This document shows, piece after piece, positions 33,638 to 41,717 of a DNA stretch of 64,000 bases (positions are counted from its first letter, which is position 1; the number at the start of each line of letters is the position of its first letter). The notes under the pieces were generated by a model, which was not told where the DNA came from, ran no database searches, and was given only the letters and a program-made list of their open reading frames with translations. The translations under genes and the position numbers were made by a program. Origin of the DNA: Aristaeella hokkaidonensis (GTDB taxonomy: Bacteria > Bacillota > Clostridia > Christensenellales > Aristaeellaceae); assembly GCF_018128945.1 (NCBI RefSeq), contig NZ_CP068393.1, positions 2,294,001 to 2,358,000 of the forward strand, read 5' to 3'.

Positions 33638-34891
33638 TTACTTCTCTTCCACTTTCACCATCACCAGCTCATGGCTTTCAAAGATGGTGTCCGCGCTCTC
33701 CTCGCCTTCGTTTTCCCACACGCCGCAGGAAACCAGCGCCCACAGCCCGTCCTCCATGGGGATCAGCTGCACGTCATAAACAGAAGGCGTCCGGGTCGTT
33801 CCGGGATCCTTCGGGGTCAGGTATTCCTTCAGTGCGGTCAGTTCTTCGGGGTTCAGCTTCAGTTCCGTCGTACCCCGTTCCGTTCCCTCATCGCCGAACC
33901 AGCGGATTACCTGGGGCTTATTCATGTCGTCATAGGCGTCGTCGCCCTTGGTTACGCACAGCACGGCAATCTTTCCGTTATAAGCAAAGATCTTGCCGAT
34001 ATACTGGTTATCCTTCTTGAAGCTGTCGCCGCTCGTCCACTTGAGCTTGCCGTCCGCGTCGAACTTCACCAGGATATCCACGTCCTCATATCCGTTCTCG
34101 CCCTGGGTAAAGCAGGATTCCCGCAGCCAGGCGGCGTACCCGCCGTCATTGGTCTTTACGGCTTCGCACAGCGTGGCGGTGTCTGTATCATCCATCTGGA
34201 AATCCAGCACGGTTTCCCAGGCCGCCTTGTTTTCCATGCCGTTCAGCTTCATGATCTTCGCGTTGCCGTCTGTTGCGGCATTCGTGCCGTAGACCACCGG
34301 ATCCGCCTCACCCCTCACCTTGAAGCCGTATCCGTTGGGCAGGCATACGCCGTCATACCGGAAGAGTGTCCTGCCTTCATAGTCGATCACGACGGTCGAT
34401 TCGTTTCCGTCCTCCACGCCGGTCAGCATCAGGTAATTTGCTTCCGCCGCCTCAACGATCGCGGTCGGGGAAAGAACCAGGTCCTCCCGGGCCTTGTCTC
34501 CGTCCTTGGTATAGAACTTGATGACTTCGCTTTCCGTATGCTCGCCGACGTTGATCGCGATGGTACCGTCTTCCAGCACAGCCGCCCGGCCCGCGCTGAC
34601 GCTGCCGTCATGCTGCCGGTCAATCAGTTCCCAGCTCGTCGTGCGATCCGCATTCAGGCACAAAATCCACGGGACGAAGTTCCCGTCTTTTCCGTTTTCC
34701 ATCTTTCCGCCGGTCAGCAGAATCCGGCCGTCCGGCAGCGTGCACTCATATTTCAGCCAGTCCTCCGCCCCGGAGGAAAGAACCATCATATTGTTCTCCG
34801 CGCAGGCAGCTCCGGCCAGCAGCACCAGGCCCAGGCACAGCGCCAGCGCGCGTTTCATCATCTTCATTCCGTTCGTCATCTTGTTCGTCAT
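33638..34891 (-). CDS. Exported protein of unknown function (possible beta-propeller)
   Basis: 417 residues; signal peptide ending near GAACAENN. Repeating blocks of the kind DGRILLTGGK, DGTIAINVGEH, DGGYAAWLRE, NGKIAVLCVTKG, DGLWALVSCG spaced 50-80 residues suggest a propeller-like secreted protein, but I recognise no family. Start ATG 34889-34891 after AAGGAG; upstream ATG-less frame rejected. Alone between repeats. Confidence 0.75.
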   Translation of the reverse strand: MTNKMTNGMKMMKRALALCLGLVLLAGAACAENNMMVLSSGAEDWLKYECTLPDGRILLTGGKMENGKDGNFVPWILCLNADRTTSWELIDRQHDGSVSAGRAAVLEDGTIAINVGEHTESEVIKFYTKDGDKAREDLVLSPTAIVEAAEANYLMLTGVEDGNESTVVIDYEGRTLFRYDGVCLPNGYGFKVRGEADPVVYGTNAATDGNAKIMKLNGMENKAAWETVLDFQMDDTDTATLCEAVKTNDGGYAAWLRESCFTQGENGYEDVDILVKFDADGKLKWTSGDSFKKDNQYIGKIFAYNGKIAVLCVTKGDDAYDDMNKPQVIRWFGDEGTERGTTELKLNPEELTALKEYLTPKDPGTTRTPSVYDVQLIPMEDGLWALVSCGVWENEGEESADTIFESHELVMVKVEEK

Positions 34892-35007
34892 TGTATCAAC
34901 TCCTTTCCGGGCTTTTCCCGTTGCTGATACAACGATTTTCACGGCGGTTTTGTTCCGAAAACTGACAACAAAACAGCTCTGGGCGGAAGTGACTACGGGG
35001 ATGGCAT

Positions 35008-35082
35008 CTCTTGTACCATCTCCTCTTTTTTCTCAAAAGCCAAAATAAAAAATGTGACAAGAGAACCGTCCCCTTGTCACAC
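35008..35082. repeat. REP-like hairpin with conserved flank, copy 1
   Basis: GTGACAAG ... CTTGTCAC (stem around an AGAACCGTCCC loop) preceded by TCTTGTACCAT and TTTTTTCTCAAAA and CCAAAATAAAAAAT blocks. The same 75-bp arrangement occurs at 42668-42740. Confidence 0.7.
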
Positions 35083-35103
35083 CGCACAACGCATTATTCT
35101 GTT

Positions 35104-35481
35104 TTATTCCCCAACGCAGGGCATAAAGCGTTCCAGCTTCCAGTTTTTCAGCTCCATCGTGCCCTCAAACACGTTATACTGCGGATTGGAGATCACGAAG
35201 ATCCAGTTCCGGTAGTATTCAGCGTCCTCATGGTCACTGAAGTCAAACAGCAGATCCGTTTCTCCCCCGGTGAAGAGATTGACGGATCCGGTTTCATCCC
35301 CGACGACAGCCAGCACAGGATTCAGCACCTGCATGACCTGTACAAGCATATAGCAGTCGCCGCATTCTCCCTTGGCGTCCAGCCATTCGTTGATCGTCAC
35401 GAACCGCGCCTCTTCCGCAAGCGCAGAGACGCAGGCTGTCAGAAGAACGATCGTGATCAAAAGAGCGATTGTCTTTTTCAT
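35104..35481 (-). CDS. Small exported protein of unknown function
   Basis: 125 residues; signal peptide MKKTIALLITIVLLTACVSALA-EEA. The mature part (INEWLDAKGECGDCYMLVQVMQVLNPVLAVVGDETGSVNLF) looks like an OB-fold-type beta protein with a CGDC pair. Preceded by AAAGGCAGG. No partner genes. Family not recognised. Confidence 0.75.
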   Translation of the reverse strand: MKKTIALLITIVLLTACVSALAEEARFVTINEWLDAKGECGDCYMLVQVMQVLNPVLAVVGDETGSVNLFTGGETDLLFDFSDHEDAEYYRNWIFVISNPQYNVFEGTMELKNWKLERFMPCVGE

Positions 35482-35624
35482 TTTGTCTGCCCTGCCTTTC
35501 GTTTGTCAGTCAGTTCTGTCGGACCTTGGTAGCGCATATGTTCTGTTTTGGTGCTTTACAGTCATTATACATGATTCCCGTCATTCAGCAATACGCATAG
35601 CTGCGATTACCCTGCTCTTTGGCT

Positions 35625-35740
35625 GTAAACAAACTATCATATTCGTCGCAGACGGATATTTCACAAATCAGCGGGCTGATTTATTTCACATTGACCCGAA
35701 GGGGCAATATTTCACATCGATCGCTGATCGATATTTCATT
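35625..35740. repeat. Variable-stem hairpin array E
   Basis: TTCGTC-GCA-GACGGA, AATCAGC-GG-GCTGATT, TTGACCC-GAA-GGGGCAA (one mismatch), TCGATC-GCT-GATCGA; starts GTAAACAAACTATCAT, ends ATATTTCATT. Unlike the others it lies in a gap between divergent genes, 40 bp before the trpS promoter. Confidence 0.82.
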
Positions 35741-35780
35741 TTCTTGCAGTGCTTCCGCCCTTTCAGTACAAGCATTGTAC

Positions 35781-35809
35781 TTGCCCCCATCCCTTTCTTG
35801 TAGTAGAAT
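35781..35809 (+). promoter_or_regulatory. Probable trpS promoter
   Basis: TTGCCC (35781-35786), 17-bp spacer, TAGAAT (35804-35809). Confidence 0.6.
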
Positions 35810-35844
35810 ATGCAGAAAGTGAGTACGGAAGGATGACAAGTGTC

Positions 35845-36954
35845 ATGGCTGATCAGAAACAGATTATTCTTACCGGGGACCGTCCCACCGGACGGCTGCA
35901 CCTGGGTCATTATGTAGGTTCCCTGAAGCGTCGGGTGGAGCTGCAGAACTCCGGCCTGTATGATGAGATCAACATCCTCATCGCCGACGACCAGGCCCTG
36001 ACGGATAACGCGGACAACCCCGCCAAGATCCGGGATAACATCATCAACGTCGTACTGGACTACCTCTCCGTCGGTCTCGACCCGGAGAAGGTTACCATCT
36101 GCGTCCAGTCCGCCCTGCCGGCGCTCCACGCGCTGACCTTCTATTACCTGAACCTGGTCACCACGGCCCGCCTTTCCCGCAACCCCACCGTTAAAGCTGA
36201 AATCCAGATGCGCGGTTTCGCGGATGAAGGCCTCCCGGCCGGTTTCTTCTGCTACCCCGTTTCCCAGGCCGCGGACATCACCGCCTTTGACGCGAACGTG
36301 GTTCCCGTGGGTGAAGACCAGCTGCCCATGATCGAGCAGACCCGGGAAATCGTGGAAAAATTCAACAAGGTTTACGGTGAAACCCTGGTGCTGCCCAAGG
36401 CTGTGATTCCGGAAAATGAAACCCAGCGCCGCCTGCCCGGTGTGGACGGCAAGGCCAAGATGAGCAAGTCCCTGGGCAACTGCATCTACCTTTCCGATGA
36501 CCCCAAGACCGTGAAAAAGCAGGTCAACGGCCATATGTTCACAGATCCGCAGCACCTGCAGATCTCCGATCCCGGCCATATCGAAGGCAACGTGGTGTTC
36601 ACCTACCTGGACGCCCTCTGCACCGACGCGCACTTCGCCGAATTCCTGCCGGACTACGCCAATCTGGAGGAAATGAAGGATCATTACCGCCGCGGCGGCC
36701 TCGGAGACGGAACCTGCAAGAAGTTCCTCATCAACATCCTGGAAGAAACCCTGAGCCCCATCCGTGCGGAGCGGGCCAAGTGGGAAAATGATATCGGCGC
36801 CGTTTATGACATCCTGCAGGCCGGCACCGCCAAGGCCGTGGAAACCACCAACGCCACCCTGGCCCGCGTCCGGAAGGCCATGCGGATCAACTACTTTGAG
36901 GATCGTTCCATCATCAAGGAATGGGACAAGCTGCTGAAAGCCGCAAAGCAGTAA
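35845..36954 (+). CDS. trpS: Tryptophanyl-tRNA synthetase
   Basis: Class I synthetase charging tRNA-Trp; 369 residues. HIGH-equivalent HLGH at 19-22 (TGRLHLGHYVGSL), KMSKS at 205-209 (KAKMSKSLGN), tryptophan-pocket region QAADITAFDANVVPVGEDQ. The subgroup is longer than B. subtilis TrpS and matches the clostridial TrpS-II-like form. Start chosen as ATG 35845 with GGAAGG 12 nt before; ATG 35833 is an alternative. No T-box visible in the short leader. Confidence 0.95.
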   Translation: MADQKQIILTGDRPTGRLHLGHYVGSLKRRVELQNSGLYDEINILIADDQALTDNADNPAKIRDNIINVVLDYLSVGLDPEKVTICVQSALPALHALTFYYLNLVTTARLSRNPTVKAEIQMRGFADEGLPAGFFCYPVSQAADITAFDANVVPVGEDQLPMIEQTREIVEKFNKVYGETLVLPKAVIPENETQRRLPGVDGKAKMSKSLGNCIYLSDDPKTVKKQVNGHMFTDPQHLQISDPGHIEGNVVFTYLDALCTDAHFAEFLPDYANLEEMKDHYRRGGLGDGTCKKFLINILEETLSPIRAERAKWENDIGAVYDILQAGTAKAVETTNATLARVRKAMRINYFEDRSIIKEWDKLLKAAKQ

Positions 36955-36973
36955 TCCGATCAGTCATATCATG

Positions 36974-37004
36974 AGCGCCGGCAGCAGAAGCTGTCGGCGC
37001 TTTG
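36974..37004 (+). terminator. trpS terminator
   Basis: 12-bp stem AGCGCCGGCAGC / GCTGTCGGCGCT (one wobble), loop AGAA, followed by TTTGTAATT; T-run weak. Confidence 0.65.
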
Positions 37005-37040
37005 TAATTATATACCCATCGCGGGAGGTGTCAGGCTGAA

Positions 37041-37775
37041 ATGAATGTGATCCTTACAAGCCATCTCGGAGGCTCATACCGGGAAAACGGAAAAAGAATC
37101 CCCGCCATGCTGATGGAGGAAAACGGATTGCTGGAGAAGCTCCGTTCCCTATGGCCGGAAGGCGCCAGGGTGCTCATAATCTGCGCGGATCCAGCCGATT
37201 ATGAGAAAAACGACACCGTTCTCTCCTGCTTCACGCAGGCGCTGCCGATGAGCGGCCTTAACTATGCTTCCCTTGAAATGTGCGACGACAGGAATATGGA
37301 GTCCGCGGCGGATCTGAGCTGCAAGGACGTCATTATCCTGACGGGCGGGCACGTTCCCACGCAGAATCGGTTCTTCCGGGAAATCTCCCTGAAGGAAAAG
37401 CTGAACGGATATACCGGCCTGGTGATTGCCTGGAGCGCCGGCTCCATGAACTGCGCGGACCCGGTCTATGCCGGTCCGGAGCTTCCGGGCGAAGCTGTGG
37501 ATCCGGACTTCCAGCGGTGGATCCCCGGCCTGGGGCTCACAAAAACCAACATCTTCCCGCACTTCGAAGCGCTGAAGGACGACATGCTGGACGGCATGCG
37601 GCTGATTGAAGATATCACCTTTGCGGACAGCATGACCCATGAAATCATCGCCATAAACAACGGGAGCTATATTACCGTTGACGAAAGCGGCGAAACGCTC
37701 TACGGTGAAGCGTACAGCATCAAAAACGGCGTCATGAAGCAGATCTGCCGTGACGGCGAGTTGATAAAGCTTTAA
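37041..37775 (+). CDS. Peptidase S51 / class I glutamine-amidotransferase-like protein
   Basis: 244 residues. Dipeptidase E-type features: IILTGGHVPTQNRFF, nucleophile elbow VIAWSAGSMN with the Ser nucleophile, and IFPHFE carrying the catalytic His. A cytoplasmic Ser peptidase cleaving N-terminal Asp dipeptides is the family function, though this branch (PF03575-like, often called Type 1 glutamine amidotransferase-like) is poorly studied. GGGAGG precedes the ATG. Confidence 0.85.
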   Translation: MNVILTSHLGGSYRENGKRIPAMLMEENGLLEKLRSLWPEGARVLIICADPADYEKNDTVLSCFTQALPMSGLNYASLEMCDDRNMESAADLSCKDVIILTGGHVPTQNRFFREISLKEKLNGYTGLVIAWSAGSMNCADPVYAGPELPGEAVDPDFQRWIPGLGLTKTNIFPHFEALKDDMLDGMRLIEDITFADSMTHEIIAINNGSYITVDESGETLYGEAYSIKNGVMKQICRDGELIKL

Positions 37776-37832
37776 GAAGCGGGGATTTCTGCACAATAAA
37801 AAGCGCAACAAGAAAATCGTTCTCTTGTCATA

Positions 37833-37967
37833 GTAACTAAAACTGTCGGACGAAGTCCGAAAATATCACATTTGACGTCAGTCAAATATTTCACAAATCA
37901 GCAAAGCTGATTTATTTCACATTGATCGAAGATCAATATTTCACATCGCGACAGCGATATTTCATTG
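37833..37967. repeat. Variable-stem hairpin array F
   Basis: Five hairpins: TCGGAC-GAA-GTCCGA, TTTGAC-GTCA-GTCAAA, AATCAGC-AAA-GCTGATT, TTGATC-GAA-GATCAA, TCGC-GACA-GCGA, ending TATTTCATT next to the stop codon of the gene at 37968. Just before it, CAAGAAAATCGTTCTCTTG is another REP-like hairpin (37808-37829). Confidence 0.87.
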
Positions 37968-38864
37968 TTAGAATATGTCCAGCATGCTGTCCAGGTAGAT
38001 CTCTTCCCTGACCTTCAGCTGGTATTCCGGCTTCGTCATGTAGTACAGCAGGAACTCCAGCACGATGGCGCTTCCCAGGCCCCGTCCCTCAATCTTGAAA
38101 TGACGGAACCCCTTCGGAAGATAAGTTTCCTGAATGTCCCGGATTCCGATGAACCCGGGGTTTTTCATTGCGTCCGAAAAGCGGTATCCCTTCGCCGCGT
38201 CCGGGGAAACGCAGACGTGATCCGCCACGTTCTCCCCCAGGCTCTTCCGGCTGACATTCTCATAGCAGTTCTTCCGGTCATAGCAGTCAAACCAGCAGCA
38301 TTCATTGCACAGGAATTCCACCTTGGCCTTCTGGGCTTCCGTCAGCCCGCACTCCGTCAGCACTTTGTTGAGTCGGAAATCCGGTACCACATACCGGAAC
38401 TCTTCCCGGTCCAGCTCCTTCACACAATCCCTGACGTCCGTCAACACCTTCGTTGTGGAGGAAACAAAATAGAACCCCGGATACTTTTCCCTGAGATATT
38501 CCAGCAGCAGGTCCGATGTGACGATCACCCCGCCTGGCACGTCCCCGCTGTTTTCAAACATGGCGCAGAGCGCATTGCATTTCCTGTCCGCCAGGTGTTC
38601 CTTCTTAAGCAGCGAGTTGCTGAAGGTCAGCCGTGCGGAAATGCCATATTCCTTCATCAGGGCCAGCACTTCCCCCGGATCCGCGTCCCCGAAGCCTACG
38701 CGCCCGCCGCCCCAGATGCAGTCGCAGGGCGCGCCGTAAACCGAACCGATTTCACACCAATCATAAAAGTATTCCCGGTGCTCCCGGAAAAGAGGCAGAA
38801 ACACCTTATAAAGATCATAAAACTCAAACAGCCCCGGCAGGTGATAATACGCCTTCTGCTCCAT
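37968..38864 (-). CDS. Conserved hypothetical protein, cysteine-rich, possibly U32-peptidase-like TIM barrel
   Basis: 298 residues. Alternating beta/alpha pattern with ARLTFSNSLLKKEHL, GVIVTSDLLLEYLREKYPGFYFVSSTTKVL, YVVPDFRLNKVLTECGL, and a cysteine cluster CNECCWFDCYDRKNCYENV, followed by FRHFKIEGRGLGSAIVLEFLLYY. The layout recalls the C-terminal half of U32 peptidase barrels, whose C-x3-C...C clusters bind Fe-S; I cannot confirm it. AGGAGGG is 11 nt before the ATG. Followed upstream by another unknown gene on the same strand. Confidence 0.7.
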   Translation of the reverse strand: MEQKAYYHLPGLFEFYDLYKVFLPLFREHREYFYDWCEIGSVYGAPCDCIWGGGRVGFGDADPGEVLALMKEYGISARLTFSNSLLKKEHLADRKCNALCAMFENSGDVPGGVIVTSDLLLEYLREKYPGFYFVSSTTKVLTDVRDCVKELDREEFRYVVPDFRLNKVLTECGLTEAQKAKVEFLCNECCWFDCYDRKNCYENVSRKSLGENVADHVCVSPDAAKGYRFSDAMKNPGFIGIRDIQETYLPKGFRHFKIEGRGLGSAIVLEFLLYYMTKPEYQLKVREEIYLDSMLDIF

Positions 38865-38894
38865 CGGTGGTTCTTCCCTCCTGAAACGCTGAGC

Positions 38895-39428
38895 TTAATC
38901 CGCTTCGCCGCCGCAAGCTTCTTCCCCGCCCGACGGGATCACACCCTCCGCCTGCATCCTGGCCAGATAGAGAACCCGCAGCCATTCGGGCTGCTGCTCA
39001 ATTTCGTCCTTCAGCTTTTCCAGCCGCCGTTTCCCGATGCGCCTGTCCACAATGGCAAACATCCGGATCATCGGATTGTCGCTGGCAATGGAGACATCGA
39101 TTGACTGCCTGCGGTAATCCCTCAGCGCTATGCTGAGCTCGAAATCTGTATATTCATCCCTTGATTCAAGCGGTACCTCATGGACAGCATCAAGATGTGC
39201 TATCTCAAAACCCTTCCGGGTCAGCATTCGACATGCATATCCGGTTCCGAATTTCTTCACAACTTTGCGGTCCAGGAGTATGGTATAAATCCCGCTGTTT
39301 CCTCCAAATGCCGGATACCAGGTAAAGTCATACTGAACACGGCCCTGCAGCGTTTCGCACAGCCTGTCTTTTTCCAGGAATTTTTTCATACCCTTCCATG
39401 ACCCTTCAGCAAGATCTCCGCAACCCAT
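38895..39428 (-). CDS. Conserved hypothetical protein
   Basis: 177 residues, soluble, no signal. Segments WKGMKKFLEKDRLCETLQGRVQYDFTWYPAFGG, DRKVVKKFGTGYACRM and DYRRQSIDVSIASDNPMIRMFAIVDRRIGKRRLEKLKDEI suggest a compact alpha/beta domain similar to unnamed SF0329-like proteins. Start at ATG 39426-39428 (AAGGAG 10 nt upstream); an ATG three codons earlier is too near the box. 30 bp upstream of the gene at 37968; probably one operon. Confidence 0.7.
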   Translation of the reverse strand: MGCGDLAEGSWKGMKKFLEKDRLCETLQGRVQYDFTWYPAFGGNSGIYTILLDRKVVKKFGTGYACRMLTRKGFEIAHLDAVHEVPLESRDEYTDFELSIALRDYRRQSIDVSIASDNPMIRMFAIVDRRIGKRRLEKLKDEIEQQPEWLRVLYLARMQAEGVIPSGGEEACGGEAD

Positions 39429-39529
39429 CGTATCCATTCTCCTTTCCGGCACTCTCATCATGCAGTATACATCATTTCCCCGCGTGAATAAATAATCCCT
39501 CATGCATCTGCCGCCGAACGCCCTGTCCC

Positions 39530-39558
39530 TTGACACACACCGGCTGGCGCTGCAAAAT
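39530..39558 (+). promoter_or_regulatory. Possible promoter of the lipoprotein gene
   Basis: TTGACA (39530-39535), 17 bp, CAAAAT (39553-39558). About 70 nt leader. Confidence 0.5.
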
Positions 39559-39629
39559 GTATTTCGGGAACAATACAGCCTCTTGTTTCGTTATATAGTT
39601 GTATCAAAGAACAAGGAGGTACCCCAAAC

Positions 39630-40400
39630 ATGAAGAAACTTACCAAGACGATTGCGATGCTCGTGCTGGCTTCCCTGCTGATGCTCATGCTCAGCAGCTG
39701 CAGCACTGCTCAGGATACAACCACCGTACCTGCAGAGCCCATTGTAAACGAGGCGGCTCCCATCCAGGCCGAGCCGGAACTGATTCCGCTTCCCAATAAT
39801 TCCGCCTCCCAGGCAGAACCGGAAATCATTCCGATGCCCGACAATTCCAATGACCAATTTGAAACCGGAACCGCCCCTGAAGTTGAGAACTACGCCACTA
39901 CCGGCCGTCCGGAAGGCGAGCGTTTTGAAGGCACGATCATGATGGAAGGCATGGAAGAGACCGTCAAATACGAGCATATCAAGTGCCCTGCCATCGGCAT
40001 CGAAATGGACTATGACTATGAAAACTTTACCCGCCAGAGCGGCCCGGCCAGCGAATGCTTCATTTCCGTCTATGACAACGCTGATTCTCCCGAAAACTAC
40101 CTCGACGTGATCTACAGCGATGAAAATGCCGATTCCGCCGCTGCTTCCATCGCCGAAGTGCTTTCCATGAGCTATAACATTCACCAGGATTCCCGCACGC
40201 TGGACAAGGTTGGCAGCTGCGCGCACATCGACGCTTCCGCCGATAAGAACAACCAGACCCCCAACCAGCTGCAGTCTGTGTACGTGATCCCGCTCAGCAA
40301 CGGCTGCGCAATCGCCACCATGCATTACAGCTTTGAAGCCGCTGAAGGCTTTGGCCGGCGTTTCGACGCGATGCTGAACACCCTGGAAATCATCAAATAA
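39630..40400 (+). CDS. Lipoprotein of unknown function
   Basis: 256 residues. Signal peptide with lipobox LSSC (Cys23), so anchored to the outer face of the membrane. After it come two imperfect 16-residue repeats (QAEPELIPLPNNSAS, QAEPEIIPMPDNSND), then a globular domain (YEHIKCPAIGIEMDYDYENF...VYVIPLSNGCAIATMHYSFEAAEGFGRRFDAML) of a kind seen in other clostridial lipoproteins. AAGGAGG upstream. Function not recognised. Confidence 0.8.
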   Translation: MKKLTKTIAMLVLASLLMLMLSSCSTAQDTTTVPAEPIVNEAAPIQAEPELIPLPNNSASQAEPEIIPMPDNSNDQFETGTAPEVENYATTGRPEGERFEGTIMMEGMEETVKYEHIKCPAIGIEMDYDYENFTRQSGPASECFISVYDNADSPENYLDVIYSDENADSAAASIAEVLSMSYNIHQDSRTLDKVGSCAHIDASADKNNQTPNQLQSVYVIPLSNGCAIATMHYSFEAAEGFGRRFDAMLNTLEIIK

Positions 40401-40418
40401 TTCCTTTCTTTTCAACGG

Positions 40419-40444
40419 CAGGCACCTGAAAAGGTGCCTGTTTT
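40419..40444 (+). terminator. Terminator of the lipoprotein gene
   Basis: Stem CAGGCACC / GGTGCCTG, loop TGAAAA, four T residues. Confidence 0.8.
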
Positions 40445-40479
40445 CATGTAATCCGAAAGAAACCAGCCACCGGAACAAT

Positions 40480-40551
40480 GTGACAACAGGGACAGTCCCT
40501 ACTGTCATCGTCCTTGAAGAGGATGTGACAGTAGGGCTGTCCCTTTGTCAC
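40480..40551. repeat. Long REP-like hairpin, third copy
   Basis: 72-nt palindrome: GTGACA...GGGACAGTCCCTACTGTCA and its complement TGACAGTAGGGCTGTCCC...TGTCAC around CGTCCTTGAAGAGGATG. Confidence 0.75.
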
Positions 40552-40640
40552 ATGCAAAACAACCTCGTTCCCTTTGTCACGGAAAATGTGCTATGATTAA
40601 TTTACGAAAAAGCAACCCCACCGTATAGGAGAAGAAGATC

Positions 40641-41444
40641 ATGAAAACCGGGAATCGTATTTCACGCACCAGGAGGATCGTCGGGACTATGCTGCTTGTG
40701 CTGGTTGTTCTTTTGATCGCGGACGTTCTTTTCGTCATGCCCGCTAAAATCAATTCCGTTGTCCTGAAGGCGGACTATCGCAAAGTGTTTATCTATGAGC
40801 TGATCTTCTGCGCGATCCTGCTGGTGTTCGCGCTGGACGTCCGGTTCAATCTTTTCACCCGGTGGAATCCCCTCTTCCTGAAGATCATCGGCTGGATTCC
40901 GCGGGCTGTCATCATCCTGCTCAGCGCGGTAATCCTCTTCTTCTGCGGAAAGGTGATCGCCGGCAGCCTGGTCAACACCGCGGGCCAGGCGGATCATGCC
41001 ATTGTCCTCGGCCTGGCACTGGAAAACGGAGAACCCACCCCTGACCTGCTGGCCAGGCTGGACACCGCCAAAGCTTACCTGGAGAAATATCCGGAGGCCC
41101 GGCTGATCCTCACCGGCGGCAACGCGGATGAATCCGGCCGGACCGAAGCAGCCGTCATGCGCGATATCCTGCTGGAAAAGGACGTGCCGGAAAGCAGCCT
41201 GATCCTCGAGGACCAGGCGGAAACCACGATCGAAAACTTCCGGAACATTGCCGCCATCATTTCAAAGGATGAACCGGTGGTGATGATCAGCAGCGATTAC
41301 CATATGGACCGCGCCGTCCGGAACGCGAAGGAGGAAGGCTTCACCAACGTCATGAGGCTTCCGGCGCGCTCCAACATCCTCGCCTACGGCGCCAACATGC
41401 TGTCTGAAGTTGTGCTGAATGTGAATGATCTTACAGTGAAATAA
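40641..41444 (+). CDS. YdcF/SanA/ElyC-type membrane protein (DUF218)
   Basis: 267 residues. Three N-terminal membrane segments (about 15-33, 49-67, 84-107) then a DUF218 domain: ADHAIVLGLALENGEPTPDLLARLDTAKAYL, LILTGGNADESGRTEAAVM, AETTIENFRNI and VVMISSDYHMDRA. Relatives affect envelope permeability or vancomycin tolerance and may act on lipid-linked intermediates. The ATG follows TAGGAGAAG. Monocistronic. Confidence 0.88.
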   Translation: MKTGNRISRTRRIVGTMLLVLVVLLIADVLFVMPAKINSVVLKADYRKVFIYELIFCAILLVFALDVRFNLFTRWNPLFLKIIGWIPRAVIILLSAVILFFCGKVIAGSLVNTAGQADHAIVLGLALENGEPTPDLLARLDTAKAYLEKYPEARLILTGGNADESGRTEAAVMRDILLEKDVPESSLILEDQAETTIENFRNIAAIISKDEPVVMISSDYHMDRAVRNAKEEGFTNVMRLPARSNILAYGANMLSEVVLNVNDLTVK

Positions 41445-41486
41445 TGAGCCAGACACATGCGAAACAACTTTAACACAAGCAGATGA

Positions 41487-41610
41487 GTAACTATCACATT
41501 CGGACGAAATTCGAATATTTCACATCTGACGTCAGTCAGATATTTCTTATTGACTACAAGTCAATATTTCACGTTGATCGCAGATCAACATTTCATTGTT
41601 GCGAAGCAAT
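41487..41610. repeat. Variable-stem hairpin array G
   Basis: A decayed first hairpin (ATTCGG...CGAAT), then TCTGAC-GTCA-GTCAGA, TTGACT-ACA-AGTCAA, GTTGATC-GCA-GATCAAC, ending CATTTCATT and TTGC-GAA-GCAA. Linkers have drifted (TATTTCTTA, TATTTCACG). Starts GTAACTATCACATTCG. Confidence 0.8.
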
Positions 41611-41645
41611 CTTACGTCCGCTCAAAAAAGTACATTTTGTTCGTC

Positions 41646-41674
41646 TTGTCTGTTCCGCCGATGTGAAGTACAAT
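41646..41674 (+). promoter_or_regulatory. Promoter of the DinB gene
   Basis: TTGTCT (41646-41651), 17-bp spacer, TACAAT (41669-41674). Confidence 0.7.
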
Positions 41675-41717
41675 CCAGTCAAACGAACCCATGTCTGTGG
41701 ACAGGAAAGGATATCTC

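Noticed and set aside
9261..41610. The hairpin arrays resemble a CRISPR-like repeat/spacer pattern
   Set aside because: The constant part is only about 9 bp, the intervening parts are palindromes, and no cas genes are present; not CRISPR.
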